From NCBI RefSeq assembly GCF_020023385.1, contig NZ_JAIQCL010000005.1, positions 1-64,000 of the forward strand: 64,000 nucleotides of DNA, given 5' to 3'. Below are positions 1 to 9,363 of this stretch, piece by piece. Numbering within the stretch: position 1 is the stretch's first letter; the number at the start of each line of letters is the position of its first letter. The position numbers were made by a program, and so were the translations under genes. The stretch comes from Planococcus circulans. GTDB taxonomy: Bacteria; Bacillota; Bacilli; Bacillales_A; Planococcaceae. The notes under the pieces are model-generated. The model saw only the letters and a program-made list of their open reading frames with translations, ran no database searches and was not told where the DNA came from.

Positions 1-164
1 TCTTATGCCCGTCGAATCTACACGGGCGCTTCCGCTTTTCTCATTGTCCAGCTTCAGCAGCCAGCTCCTCGAGTCGCTTCAGCCTTTCCAGCAATGGCTG
101 AAGAACGCCATTACCGGCAAGGCTTCCAGCGCTTGTCGGAGCTAAACGGCTGCCTCCGCTTTTC
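1..164 (-). repeat. Interspersed hairpin repeat, locus R1 (two units, one cut by the window edge)
   Basis: Read on the minus strand, a unit starts with GAAAAGCGG (near 164), runs through an imperfect palindrome and ends in AGCTGGAC (near 50); a second unit starts a few bases later with GAAAAGCGGAAGC and runs off the window. In the first unit the arms GCAGCC/GGCTGC and AGCTCC/GGAGCT pair outside, and an inner arm pairs around the AATGGCG loop region. Bases 1-41 are identical to 60981-61021. The same family is seen at 8086-8376 and 34312-34600. The first unit overlaps the 3' end and stop codon of the neighbouring membrane-protein gene. Confidence 0.85.
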
Positions 165-1134
165 GGGTATGAAACCCCTTATACGATTGCTTGATTTCTA
201 AGTAGGTTTCCATTTCGTGGATCACTTGATACAGTTCGGCCATTGCCAGGAATTTTTCGTGGCGGTCGGGCAATGGCAAAGCGGCAAAATTCTCTTTGAC
301 TTTATCCAACTTCGTAATATAACGGTACGCCGTATTGCCGGAATGGACGTGTTCAGCTAAATCTTCCAGGAAATCTGCAACCAGATCTGTTTGATCCACA
401 ATCATCGGCAACGCCGTGATTTTCGGCAAGATGCGTTCGATGATTTCCAGTTGTTGTTCGCGCATTTCGAAATAATGATAATACTTATTTTCGTGGCGGG
501 TTATGTGGTTTTCAACATCCTGATAAGCCAATGCCTTCGCTTTTTCCAGCAGTTTTCTGGCTTCCATCAATTCTTTGCCGCTCCAGCCGGATTCCCCTTC
601 GCGCAAATAGACGACTATTTCGCGGAAAATGGAAGCGTAAATATTTTCAATCTCGTGCCGGTAACTGTCCAGCTTTTTTTCAATGCTCGGCATATACATA
701 TTAACGGCAAGTGCCGTCCCGAAACCGACCAGCATTAAAATCAATTCATTAGTCAATAGATCGAAATTCAGGTTTTTCGCATCATAGAGATGGAGCAGAA
801 TGACAGAACTTGATACAAAGCCATCCTGGAACCGAAGTGTCACCAATAGGGGGATAAAGAGCACAATCAGGATGCCGAGCATAACTGGATGATAGGCAAT
901 TCCTTCAAAAAAGATGAAGGCGTATAATATGCCGATCAGACTGGCGATAAATCGGGAAAAAGCTGCCCTTATCGATTTCTTTTTGGTCGGTTGGATGCAC
1001 AGAATCGTCAAGATGCCGGCAGAGACATAATAATCGAGCTGCAACCATTGCGCTAAAGTAATGGCGATCGCTACGCCCAAAGCGGTTTTCATCGTTCGGT
1101 AACCAATTGAATATGGCCTCAAATTCAGCTTCAT
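142..1134 (-). CDS. Aromatic acid exporter family membrane protein (YqjA-like)
   Basis: A 330-residue integral membrane protein. Residues about 12-160 hold several hydrophobic segments typical of the ArAE_1 half, and residues about 165-320 form the charged, helical cytoplasmic half seen in the family. Members are proposed to export aromatic acids or similar anions; the substrate here is unknown. The start at 1134 was chosen because GGAGGATAAA directly precedes ATG and the protein then begins MKLNLRPYS; a longer frame to 1182 lacks a comparable ribosome site. The last codons (KAEAAV-stop) are formed by hairpin repeat R1, so the native C-terminus was probably changed by that element. It is the last gene of the minus-strand run here. 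Confidence 0.8.
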   Translation of the reverse strand: MKLNLRPYSIGYRTMKTALGVAIAITLAQWLQLDYYVSAGILTILCIQPTKKKSIRAAFSRFIASLIGILYAFIFFEGIAYHPVMLGILIVLFIPLLVTLRFQDGFVSSSVILLHLYDAKNLNFDLLTNELILMLVGFGTALAVNMYMPSIEKKLDSYRHEIENIYASIFREIVVYLREGESGWSGKELMEARKLLEKAKALAYQDVENHITRHENKYYHYFEMREQQLEIIERILPKITALPMIVDQTDLVADFLEDLAEHVHSGNTAYRYITKLDKVKENFAALPLPDRHEKFLAMAELYQVIHEMETYLEIKQSYKGFHTRKAEAAV

Positions 1135-1188
1135 TTTATCCTCCAAATTTTGGCATGAAAAAAATGCCCCCATAAGAGGCATCCTTTC

Positions 1189-1629
1189 TTAAACTTCGTC
1201 GCAATGCTGTTCGAATATTGCTTGAATATGCGTAATAACAGACATTGGGTCATGGCCTTCAATTTCATGACGGCCAATTTCATCAACCATTTTCCCGTCT
1301 TTCATAAAGACAAAAGAAGGCGAAGATGGCAAATGATCGTCACCGAAAATCGCGCGTGCCTGAGCAGTTGCTTCTTTGTCCTGTCCAGCGAAAACTGTGT
1401 ACAGGTTATCCGGTCGTTTGTCATAGTGGATGGAATGTAAAGCAGCCGGGCGCGCAATGCCGCCTGCACATCCGCATACAGAGTTGACCATGACAAGGCT
1501 TGTTCCTTTTTGTGAAAATGCTTCGTTTACAGCTTCAGCCGATTCGAGCTGTGTATATCCTCCATCAATCAATTCCTGACGGGCTTGTGTAGCTATATCA
1601 TTCATTAGGAAGTTAAAATCCATGCTCAT
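1189..1629 (-). CDS. brxB: Bacilliredoxin, BrxA/BrxB (YqiW) family
   Basis: Bacilliredoxins remove bacillithiol from mixed disulfides on cytoplasmic proteins (de-bacillithiolation), with a thioredoxin-like fold and an unusual CGC active site. Here the motif [10 protein letters not shown] is present with cysteines at residues 52 and 54, and the length (146 aa) matches the family. The ATG at 1629 follows GGAGTG with 7 bases between; a TTG one codon upstream and an ATG two codons downstream are possible. In B. subtilis the homologue yqiW lies beside bkd and yqjA as here, but in this genome the mutA-mutB-meaB genes sit between it and bkdB. Confidence 0.9.
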   Translation of the reverse strand: MSMDFNFLMNDIATQARQELIDGGYTQLESAEAVNEAFSQKGTSLVMVNSVCGCAGGIARPAALHSIHYDKRPDNLYTVFAGQDKEATAQARAIFGDDHLPSSPSFVFMKDGKMVDEIGRHEIEGHDPMSVITHIQAIFEQHCDEV

Positions 1630-1694
1630 CAAATATCACTCCTTATCATTGCTTCTTTTATCATAGCAGGTGTTCAATGGACTTGCAAAAAAGC

Positions 1695-2762
1695 TTACTC
1701 AAATAATTGCATAATCGCTTGGGACACAGTCAATTCGTCGTTCAGGACCTGTGTTTCCAGTTTTCTGACCAATTGGCGCCGTTCTGCATTGTCAAAAAAG
1801 CGGCTGTGCAGCTCATCCGTAATCATTGAGCGGAACCAATCCTTGGTCTGTTCCTGGCGGCGCTTTTTCCAATAGCCGCTGACTTTCACCGTGTCTTCGA
1901 ATTCTTTGACCATTTTCCAGACTTCCGGGATACCGATTTCTTCCACCGATGAAACGGCGAGCGAACGCGTTTTCCAACTGTCCGTAGCGGGTTGCAGAAA
2001 GTGCATCATCTGTTTGTATTCTGAAACGGTTTTTTTCGCCAGCTGCGCGTTTTCCCCATCCGCTTTATGGACGATGATGGCATCCGCCAATTCCAGTATG
2101 CCCTTTTTCATGCCCTGCAGTTCGTCTCCGGCACCTGTCAGCACCAATAACAGGAACATATCGACCATTCCCCGTACCAGTGTTTCGCTTTGGCCGACAC
2201 CGACCGTTTCCACTAAAATGACATCGTATCCCCCTGCTTCACACAGCAGCATCGTTTCTCGTGTCTTTTTATGGACGCCGCCAAGCGTCCCTGCTGTAGG
2301 GGAAGGCCGGATAAACGCTTGTGGATTTCGAGCCAGCTGTTCCATCCGCGTCTTGTCTCCAAGAATACTGCCTCCTGTGAGAGAAGAACTGGGATCGATC
2401 GCCAGTACAGCAACCCGGTGTCCAAGCTCAGTCAGCATTTCACCGAACGTTTCGATGAATGTGCTTTTGCCTGCTCCTGGAACGCCCGTTATGCCGATGC
2501 GGATGCTACCTCCGGTGAACGGCAGCAATTGATTGAGCAATTCCTGTCCATTCTTTTTATGTTCGGGATTTGAGCTTTCCAGCAAGGTGATCGCTTTGCC
2601 TAAGTATAGACGCGAACCGCTCCGGACCCCATCTGCCATCGCCTGGATATCCAAGATCTCGTCTGCCGGCTTCTTGAACTTTTTCCGTGGCAAGGCCTTC
2701 ATGCCATCATGTGCCTCGTGGACGCCTTCCATGACACGCCTGGAATTCTTTTTGCGGCTCAT
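1695..2762 (-). CDS. meaB: Methylmalonyl-CoA mutase-associated GTPase MeaB
   Basis: A G3E-type GTPase that protects methylmalonyl-CoA mutase and gates delivery of intact adenosylcobalamin. The P-loop GVPGAGKS is at residues 93-100, and the sequence continues with the family stretch ending VETVGVGQSE, where E and the switch II region reside; VHKADG serves as the base-recognition (NKxD-type) element. The length of 355 aa is slightly above the usual ~330 because of a basic N-terminal tail. The start codon overlaps the mutB stop (TGATG), so translation is probably coupled to the mutase subunit it serves. Confidence 0.93.
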   Translation of the reverse strand: MSRKKNSRRVMEGVHEAHDGMKALPRKKFKKPADEILDIQAMADGVRSGSRLYLGKAITLLESSNPEHKKNGQELLNQLLPFTGGSIRIGITGVPGAGKSTFIETFGEMLTELGHRVAVLAIDPSSSLTGGSILGDKTRMEQLARNPQAFIRPSPTAGTLGGVHKKTRETMLLCEAGGYDVILVETVGVGQSETLVRGMVDMFLLLVLTGAGDELQGMKKGILELADAIIVHKADGENAQLAKKTVSEYKQMMHFLQPATDSWKTRSLAVSSVEEIGIPEVWKMVKEFEDTVKVSGYWKKRRQEQTKDWFRSMITDELHSRFFDNAERRQLVRKLETQVLNDELTVSQAIMQLFE

Positions 2763-4909
2763 CAGTCTGCCACTTCCTCATATCCAAGGCGCACATAGAT
2801 TTCCTCAATGACTTTCTGTGCTGCCACCGGTATGACTGTACCCGGTCCAAAAATCGCACTGGCTCCGTTATTGCGGAGGAATTCATAATCCTGCGCAGGT
2901 ATAACTCCGCCGACCACAATCAGAATATCTTCACGGCCAATTTTCGCCAGTTCCGCTTTCAAATCCGGAACCAAAGTCATATGCCCTGCTGCAAGCGAGC
3001 TTACGCCAATGACATGGACATCATTTTCCGCTGCCTGTTGAGCCGTTTCTGCAGGTGTCTGGAACAACGGTCCGATATCGACATCGAAGCCCAAGTCGGC
3101 AAATGCTGTTGCAATGACCTTCGCTCCACGATCATGTCCATCCTGCCCCATCTTAGCAATCAGGATACGAGGACGGCGCCCTTCGTTTTCAATGAAATCT
3201 TCCGTCATTTCCTTGACGACTTCCATTTCCTGCTGGTTAGAGAAATTCGAACTATAGACTCCGCTCACTGAACGAATCACCGCCTTATGTCTTCCGGATG
3301 CTTTCTCGATCGCATCGGAGATTTCACCAAGTGATGCCCGGTGCCGTGCCGCTTCTACAGCGCAGGCCAGAATGTTTTCTTCGCCGCTTTGCGCCGCTTT
3401 CGTCAAGGCTTCCAGAGCCGCTGCCACTTTATCGCTGTCGCGCTCGGCTTTCATGCGGTCCAAGCGTTCAATCTGTGTTTTACGGACCATCGTATTATCG
3501 ATGTTCAGGATATCGATCGGATCCTCCTGATCAAGGCGGTAGCGGTTAACCCCAATGATCACTTCTTCATTGGAATCGATTTGCGCCTGCTTTTTCGCAG
3601 CCGCTTCCTCGATGCGCATCTTCGGCAAGCCTGTTTCGATGGCTTTTGCCATTCCGCCCAGCTCTTCGACTTCTTCAATCAATTCCCATGCTTTGTCCAT
3701 CAATTCCTTGGTCAACGATTCTACATAATATGAACCACCCCATGGATCGATGACATTGGTCATCATGGTCTCTTCCTGAAGGAATAATTGGGTGTTGCGG
3801 GCAATGCGTGCCGAAAAATCCGTCGGCAACGCAATGGCTTCATCCAGCGCATTGGTATGGAGTGACTGTGTATGTCCCATTGCCGCTGCATTCGCTTCAA
3901 TCAAGGTGCGGGTAACGTTATTGAATGGATCCTGCTCGGTCAAACTCCAGCCGGATGTCTGGGAATGTGTCCGCAGCGCCAAGGCTTTGTCATTTTTCGG
4001 ATTGAAGCTTTTCATCATTTTTGCCCATATTTCACGGCCGGCGCGCATTTTGGCGACCTCCATGAAATAGTTCAGGCCGATGCCCCAGAAAAAGGACAGA
4101 CGCGGTGCAAAATGATCGATATCAATGCCTGCAGCAAGTCCCGTACGGACATATTCAAGTCCGTCTGCCAAGGTGTAGGCCAATTCAAGATCTGCTGTCG
4201 CTCCAGCTTCCTGGATATGGTAGCCGGAAATCGAAATCGAATTGAATTTCGGCATATGATCGGACGTATACTTAAAGATATCCGCAATGATCTGCATCGA
4301 CATAGCCGGCGGATAAATATATGTATTGCGGACCATATACTCTTTTAAAATATCGTTTTGGATCGTTCCCGCCAATTGGTCAGGAGAAACACCCTGCTCT
4401 TCAGCCGCTACAATAAAGAATGCCATGATCGGCACTACTGCACCATTCATCGTCATGGAAACAGACATCTGATCCAACGGGATGCCGTCAAACAGGATTT
4501 TCATGTCTTCGACACTGTCGATGGCAACGCCGGCCTTGCCGACATCTCCGACTACACGTTTGTGATCGGAATCGTAGCCGCGGTGCGTTGCAAGGTCAAA
4601 GGCAACAGATAAGCCTTTTTGGCCCATCGCTAAATTGCGTCGGTAAAAGGCATTGCTTTCTTCCGCTGTCGAGAATCCAGCATACTGGCGTACAGTCCAT
4701 GGACGTGACACGTACATCGTCGGGTAGGGTCCGCGCACATTGGGCGCAAATCCTGGCAGGCTTTCTTCCAGAAATTCAATGTCTTTCTCTGTATAGGTTG
4801 GTTTAATGTCAATGCCTTCATTTGTAGTAAAGGCGCTTTGCTGTGTAACCTTCTGAGAAGCAACATCTAGCTCACCGAGTGTGACTTTGGAAAAATCGGG
4901 TTTAGCCAT
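2762..4909 (-). CDS. mutB: Methylmalonyl-CoA mutase, large (catalytic) subunit
   Basis: Catalyses the adenosylcobalamin-dependent interconversion of methylmalonyl-CoA and succinyl-CoA. The N-terminal ~550 residues form the substrate-binding TIM barrel (family stretches [30 protein letters not shown]); the C-terminal ~130 residues are the B12-binding domain with the DxHxxG motif DGHDRG at 590-595, His592 being the lower cobalt ligand. The 715 aa length is normal. The start at 4909 directly abuts the mutA stop, and the stop overlaps the meaB start, so the three are one operon. With the neighbouring bkd genes this fits oxidation of propionyl-CoA from valine, isoleucine or odd-chain acids. Confidence 0.95.
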   Translation of the reverse strand: MAKPDFSKVTLGELDVASQKVTQQSAFTTNEGIDIKPTYTEKDIEFLEESLPGFAPNVRGPYPTMYVSRPWTVRQYAGFSTAEESNAFYRRNLAMGQKGLSVAFDLATHRGYDSDHKRVVGDVGKAGVAIDSVEDMKILFDGIPLDQMSVSMTMNGAVVPIMAFFIVAAEEQGVSPDQLAGTIQNDILKEYMVRNTYIYPPAMSMQIIADIFKYTSDHMPKFNSISISGYHIQEAGATADLELAYTLADGLEYVRTGLAAGIDIDHFAPRLSFFWGIGLNYFMEVAKMRAGREIWAKMMKSFNPKNDKALALRTHSQTSGWSLTEQDPFNNVTRTLIEANAAAMGHTQSLHTNALDEAIALPTDFSARIARNTQLFLQEETMMTNVIDPWGGSYYVESLTKELMDKAWELIEEVEELGGMAKAIETGLPKMRIEEAAAKKQAQIDSNEEVIIGVNRYRLDQEDPIDILNIDNTMVRKTQIERLDRMKAERDSDKVAAALEALTKAAQSGEENILACAVEAARHRASLGEISDAIEKASGRHKAVIRSVSGVYSSNFSNQQEMEVVKEMTEDFIENEGRRPRILIAKMGQDGHDRGAKVIATAFADLGFDVDIGPLFQTPAETAQQAAENDVHVIGVSSLAAGHMTLVPDLKAELAKIGREDILIVVGGVIPAQDYEFLRNNGASAIFGPGTVIPVAAQKVIEEIYVRLGYEEVAD

Positions 4910-6604
4910 TTAGAGCGCCTCCTTTCCTAGAGCAAGAATTTTCTCGAGTTTTGACGTGATATGTTTACCGGAATATAGGGTGTCATCGATGCCAAAGCTT
5001 GCCCATTCCGAAAGTTGTTCTTTTGGGTATTTACCGGCCAAATCGATGCTGGATTGCGTGTTTAAGCCAGGAACTACGGCTGCAACAGCTTCTTTCGATC
5101 CACATAGTACGGCATAATCAATGTGTTCATCAGCCAGGAATTGATTGATCTCTTCAGCAGACGCCAAATGAGGGCTAACCAGGGGTTCAATTCCGCCAAC
5201 TGCAAGAAAACCCGAAACGAAATCAGCTTGGGCCTTGATCTTCTTCAATGGTTCGACCAAAACGATTGCCGATTTCAGGCTGGTCACCCTGCTTTGTGCA
5301 CGAATATTTTCAAAAGGCGTAGCCAGGCGTTTTGCTGTCATGTACTCCAAATGCCCATCGTCGATTTTGGCGTCTTTTACCGGTTCCTGTGGATTCGCAT
5401 AAATATTGGTACCGATCAGCGATTGTTTGCGTGTCGCTACATTTTTTTCCCGCTCAATCCATTTCGCCTGAATATCGTCTGTCAGCCAGCCCGACTTAAT
5501 GACTTCGGCATATCCTCCTGCCTCTTCGATCTCCAGGAAATAATTCCAGGCGGCTTCTACGTATTCTTTTGTCAAAGTTTCAATAAAATAAGAGCCTGCG
5601 GCCGGATCGATTACATGGGAAACATGTGCTTCTTCTTTGATGACCAGCTGCACATTGCGGGCGATACGCCGGCTCGACAGGTCAGGTTCCGTCAAGAAGT
5701 CATGCGGATGGACAGTATGCGCATCCGTGCCGCCAAGGACTGCGGCAAAAGTTGAATTTCCCGCCCGCAGTAAATTCACGTAAGGATCCAGTTTCGAATA
5801 AGAACGGACAGAAGTTTCGGTAAACAACGGAATCGTCGGCGCTTCTTCTCCGTAAGCGGAACTGAAAGCCTGCCATAACACACGGAATGCGCGCAACTTA
5901 GCAATTTCCTGGAAAAATTGAGTATCCACCGCGAAACGGATCCACGTTTTTTTTGCGGTTTCTGCAAACTCGGCCTCTTCCATGCGCTCAGAAAGGATAC
6001 TGAGCGCAACGCCCAGTTCATGTACTGCCGTTCCTCCGGCATGGTGGATCGGAATGGTATCTACTAATTGGGTACGGATGTTTTCAGGTGCCACAACGGC
6101 CTCTTCGGAAAAGATGACACCTTGAACCTGCGAAAGCTGGTCTGGAGATACAAAATCGAAAACCCGCAGAATATTCTGGTCGTCACCCGTTAATTTAAAA
6201 TAAATAGGATACTGGACAATCATTTCTGCCAATTCAGTCAATTGTCCATCCGTCCAGTCAAACTTACGGAATCCCGTATAGACAACCGATTCATTTCCGC
6301 GGAGAATATCCTCTTTCATCAACGCCAGGTATTCCTGGGCTGAATCTGCCGTCACTTCTTGGGAAACAATCCAGCTTGGCTGATGCTTGCCGCGTTGAAT
6401 AGCAGCTACTTGAGCCGGTACGTAACGGCCCAATTGATCAAGCATTTCTTTAGTGTATAACGGTTCCAGTGTTACATCTTCAATAGTTGGTGTTTTCAAC
6501 GTTTCATCAAAAGGCTTGCCCTTAATCGCTTTTTCAGCTGCTTGTTGCCATTCACTGTATGTATGCGTTGGAAATTGTGTTCTTTTCATCGATTCGATTG
6601 TCAA
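4910..6604 (-). CDS. mutA: Methylmalonyl-CoA mutase, small (beta) subunit
   Basis: Non-catalytic partner of MutB in heterodimeric bacterial mutases. The protein resembles the large subunit (for example SSRRIARNVQLVIKEEAHVSHVIDPAAGSYF against the matching region of MutB) but is shorter (564 aa), and its C-terminal third lacks the DxHxxG cobalamin motif, as expected for the beta chain. The start is taken as TTG at 6604, preceded by GAGGAGGGAATAG; an ATG five codons further in is the alternative. The upstream gap holds the bkdB terminator and a possible TAAAAT -10 near 6638, with no recognisable B12 riboswitch. Confidence 0.9.
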   Translation of the reverse strand: MTIESMKRTQFPTHTYSEWQQAAEKAIKGKPFDETLKTPTIEDVTLEPLYTKEMLDQLGRYVPAQVAAIQRGKHQPSWIVSQEVTADSAQEYLALMKEDILRGNESVVYTGFRKFDWTDGQLTELAEMIVQYPIYFKLTGDDQNILRVFDFVSPDQLSQVQGVIFSEEAVVAPENIRTQLVDTIPIHHAGGTAVHELGVALSILSERMEEAEFAETAKKTWIRFAVDTQFFQEIAKLRAFRVLWQAFSSAYGEEAPTIPLFTETSVRSYSKLDPYVNLLRAGNSTFAAVLGGTDAHTVHPHDFLTEPDLSSRRIARNVQLVIKEEAHVSHVIDPAAGSYFIETLTKEYVEAAWNYFLEIEEAGGYAEVIKSGWLTDDIQAKWIEREKNVATRKQSLIGTNIYANPQEPVKDAKIDDGHLEYMTAKRLATPFENIRAQSRVTSLKSAIVLVEPLKKIKAQADFVSGFLAVGGIEPLVSPHLASAEEINQFLADEHIDYAVLCGSKEAVAAVVPGLNTQSSIDLAGKYPKEQLSEWASFGIDDTLYSGKHITSKLEKILALGKEAL

Positions 6605-6668
6605 ACTATTCCCTCCTCAAAGGCTATCTGCTTTCATTTTACCCGACTGAACGCTGACATTAAAGGGG

Positions 6669-6702
6669 AAAAAAAGCTGGAAGTCCGAAGACTCCAGCTT
6701 TT
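6669..6702 (-). terminator. Intrinsic terminator after bkdB
   Basis: On the minus strand, AAGCTGGA and TCCAGCTT arms close over a short TTCG-type loop and run into seven T residues. It lies just beyond the bkdB stop codon and separates the bkd operon from mutA. Confidence 0.85.
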
Positions 6703-6703
6703 C

Positions 6704-8041
6704 TTAATAAACAGACGTATTTTCTTTTGACATATTCTCTAATATTTCTTTGACGCGTGCCAGGAATTGACCACATACGAGGCCATCAAGTACACGGTGA
6801 TCAAGCGATAGGCACAGGTTGACCATGTCACGGGCCGCTATCATTCCATTGTCCATGATGACCGGACGCTTAACGATCGACTCCACTTGCATAATGGCTG
6901 CTTGAGGATGATTGATGATGCCCATTGACTGGACAGAACCAAATGATCCGGTGTTATTGACAGTAAATGTTCCACCCTGCATGTCAGCGGATTTCAATTT
7001 TCCTGAACGTGCTTTGAGCGCCAGTTCATTCACTTCCTTGCCGATGCCTTTAACCGATTTTTCATCAGAATTCTTGATGACCGGAACAAACAAAGCATTG
7101 TCTGACGCGACAGCGATGGAAATATTGATATCTTTTTTCTGGATGATTTTATCTCCAGCCCACATGGAATTCATCATCGGGAATTCTTTCAAAGCCTGTG
7201 AAACGGCTTTAACAAAGAAGGCGAAATAGGTGATATTGAACCCTTCTTTTTTCTTGAATTCTCCTTTGATGGAATCACGGTATTGAACCAGATTTGTGAC
7301 ATCCACTTCGATCATCATCCATGCATGCGGCGCTTCGTGCTTGCTCTTCAGCATGTTGGCAGCAATTGCCTTGCGCACGCCTGTGACCGGAATTTCAATA
7401 TCTCCAGGTGCACTTTCAATCGGTGCAGCGGCTGGTTTCGGCGCTTCCGGTGCCGGTTGTTGAGCAGCTGGCTGTTCGGTTTGCGGAGCTTGTTTCTCAG
7501 CTGCAGGAGCGTCTCCCGCTTTCGGAATATTGCCGCTGTCAATCAAGGCCATCAAATCTTTGCGGGTGATGCGCCCTTCGTTTCCTGAGCCCTCCACTTG
7601 ACCCAAATCGATGTCGTTATCCTGTGCTAGACGAAGTACTGCGGGTGAGTAACGGCCTTTCGATCCCGATGGTTTCGCGGGCTGGGAAGACCCTTTCGTC
7701 CCTTCAAGCTCCGTAGTCGGCTTGGCGCCGGCTGCCGGCATTTCTGTCGCCTTTTCGCCGCTTGCCGGTTTCGCTTCCTCAACAGGAGCCGCGCCGCCGC
7801 CTTCTGTTTCAATTGTGCAGACGATTTCGCCGACCGCCAAGGTTTCACCTTCTGCAGCAATCAATTCTTTGACTGTACCCGTGAACGAGGATGGGACTTC
7901 CGCAGTTACTTTGTCTGTATTGACTTCCGCAAGCGGATCGTATTTATTCACATGATCACCCGGCTGGACGAGCCATTTTTCAATGGTGCCTTCTGTAACA
8001 CTTTCGCCCAGCTGAGGCATTTTGATGTTTTCAATAGCCAA
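6704..8041 (-). CDS. bkdB: Branched-chain 2-oxo acid dehydrogenase E2 (dihydrolipoyl acyltransferase)
   Basis: Core subunit that carries acyl groups on a swinging lipoyl arm from E1 to coenzyme A. Domains in order: one lipoyl domain (residues 1-77, lipoylated Lys44 in NTDKVTAE), an Ala/Pro/Glu-rich linker, the peripheral-subunit-binding domain (about 129-166, RYSPAVLRLA... GRITRKDL), a second Pro/Ala linker and the acyltransferase domain ending with the active-site HRVLDG (His415, Asp419). The RBS AAAGGAGG precedes ATG. It is the last bkd gene, but 338 bases containing hairpin repeat R2 separate it from bkdAB, so its expression may differ from that of the E1 genes. Confidence 0.95.
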   Translation of the reverse strand: MAIENIKMPQLGESVTEGTIEKWLVQPGDHVNKYDPLAEVNTDKVTAEVPSSFTGTVKELIAAEGETLAVGEIVCTIETEGGGAAPVEEAKPASGEKATEMPAAGAKPTTELEGTKGSSQPAKPSGSKGRYSPAVLRLAQDNDIDLGQVEGSGNEGRITRKDLMALIDSGNIPKAGDAPAAEKQAPQTEQPAAQQPAPEAPKPAAAPIESAPGDIEIPVTGVRKAIAANMLKSKHEAPHAWMMIEVDVTNLVQYRDSIKGEFKKKEGFNITYFAFFVKAVSQALKEFPMMNSMWAGDKIIQKKDINISIAVASDNALFVPVIKNSDEKSVKGIGKEVNELALKARSGKLKSADMQGGTFTVNNTGSFGSVQSMGIINHPQAAIMQVESIVKRPVIMDNGMIAARDMVNLCLSLDHRVLDGLVCGQFLARVKEILENMSKENTSVY

Positions 8042-8085
8042 GAGAGTTCCTCCTTTACTTGATGGTGTCTATTTTTCTGTTTGAA

Positions 8086-8376
8086 CGTTTTATGCCTGTC
8101 GGAGGCCCACAGGATGCGGGTCATGTAAGCGTTGCGACAGGAAGTCGCGCTTTTAGCTTACGTTCCTTTATTAGGCGCTTTCGCTTTTCTTTTTGCCCAG
8201 CTCTTTGGGTCATAAGCCATCCCGGCAGAGCTACATGGGCACCTATGCTTTTCTCACTGTCCAGCTCCAACAGCCAGTCCCTCGAGTCGCTTCAGCTTTC
8301 CCGGCAATGGCAAAGAACGCCATTACCAGGAAAGCTTCCAGCGCTTGTCGGGACTAAACGGCTGCTTCCGCTTTTC
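8086..8376 (-). repeat. Interspersed hairpin repeat, locus R2 (three units in tandem, inside the bkd operon)
   Basis: This fills most of the 338-base gap between bkdAB and bkdB. On the minus strand three units follow head to tail, each starting with GAAAAGC (at about 8376, 8255 and 8189) and each of the first two ending with AGCTGGAC or AGCTGGGC. The first unit is close to the complete unit of R1 (arms CGCTGGAAGC, TGGTAATGGCG, CTGAAGCGACTCGAGG). The array starts 3 bases after the bkdAB stop codon. No credible reading frame is present. Confidence 0.85.
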
Positions 8377-8379
8377 GTC

Positions 8380-9363
8380 TTAAAACTCCGCCAATTCTCT
8401 CATCGCTTTTTCTACTTTATCCGGATTGATCATGAAGAATTTCTCCATGGTCGGCGCGTAGGCCATTGCCGGGATATCCGGTCCTGCGAGACGTTTGATT
8501 GGAGCATCCAAGTCGAATAGGCAGTTTTCAGCGATGATCGCCGCTACTTCTCCGATGATGCTTCCTTCTTTATTGTCTTCTGTGACGAGCAGGACTTTGC
8601 CGGTTTTCTTCGCGGCTTCGATGATGCCATCTTTGTCCAGTGGGTAGATCGTCCGCAAATCAAGGACATGCGCGGAGATTCCGTCTTCCGCCAAACGTTC
8701 TGCTGCCTGCAGTGCAAAGTGGACAGCGAGTCCGTAAGTGATGACGGTGATGTCTTCGCCTTCGCGTTTCACATCCGCCTTACCGATTTCAATTGTATAA
8801 TCTTCTTCCGGCACTTCGCCTTTAATCAAACGGTAAGCGCGTTTGTGCTCGAAGAACATAACAGGATCTTCATCGCGGATCGCCGCCTTCAAAAGGCCTT
8901 TAGCGTCATATGGAGTGGACGGAATAACAATTTTCAAACCAGGCTGGTTCGCAAATATCGCTTCCACCGACTGCGAATGGTAAAGTGCGCCGTGGACGCC
9001 GCCGCCGAATGGTGCACGAAATACAATCGGACATGACCAATCGTTATTTGAACGGTAGCGGATACGGGATGCTTCAGAAATAATCTGGTTGACGGCAGGC
9101 ATGATGAAATCCGCGAATTGCATTTCTGCAATTGGCCGCAATCCATACATCGCTGCACCAATTCCGACTCCGGCAATCGCCGATTCTGCAAGAGGCGTAT
9201 CCAGGACACGGTCTTCGCCGAATTGATCGTAAAGACCTTGTGTCGCTTTGAAGACCCCGCCTTTTTTACCAACATCTTCTCCGAGAACAAAGACGTTTTC
9301 GTCACGTTCCATTTCTTCTTTCATGGCAAGCGTGATGGCATCGATATAAGACATAATAGCCAT
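8380..9363 (-). CDS. bkdAB: Branched-chain 2-oxo acid dehydrogenase E1 beta subunit
   Basis: Together with the alpha chain it decarboxylates the 2-oxo acids of Leu, Ile and Val with thiamine diphosphate and acylates the E2 lipoyl arm. The 327-residue chain has the transketolase-type pyrimidine-binding domain (residues 1-180, with LAESAIAGVGIGAAM, where Glu acts on the ThDP aminopyrimidine) and the C-terminal transketolase domain (about 195-315). The ATG at 9363 follows AAGGAGGAGACGAATA and lies next to the bkdAA stop, so the two E1 genes are translationally linked. A repeat array begins 3 bases after its stop. Confidence 0.95.
   Translation of the reverse strand: MAIMSYIDAITLAMKEEMERDENVFVLGEDVGKKGGVFKATQGLYDQFGEDRVLDTPLAESAIAGVGIGAAMYGLRPIAEMQFADFIMPAVNQIISEASRIRYRSNNDWSCPIVFRAPFGGGVHGALYHSQSVEAIFANQPGLKIVIPSTPYDAKGLLKAAIRDEDPVMFFEHKRAYRLIKGEVPEEDYTIEIGKADVKREGEDITVITYGLAVHFALQAAERLAEDGISAHVLDLRTIYPLDKDGIIEAAKKTGKVLLVTEDNKEGSIIGEVAAIIAENCLFDLDAPIKRLAGPDIPAMAYAPTMEKFFMINPDKVEKAMRELAEF

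Noticed and set aside
1891..2532. 213-residue plus-strand frame
   Set aside because: Antisense to meaB, whose P-loop and other motifs are intact.
8086..8376. CRISPR array or insertion sequence
   Set aside because: The repeats are palindromic, variable in length and without unique spacers of equal size, and no transposase or cas gene is near.
8059..8520. 153-residue plus-strand frame
   Set aside because: Made of repeat R2 and the antisense of bkdAB.
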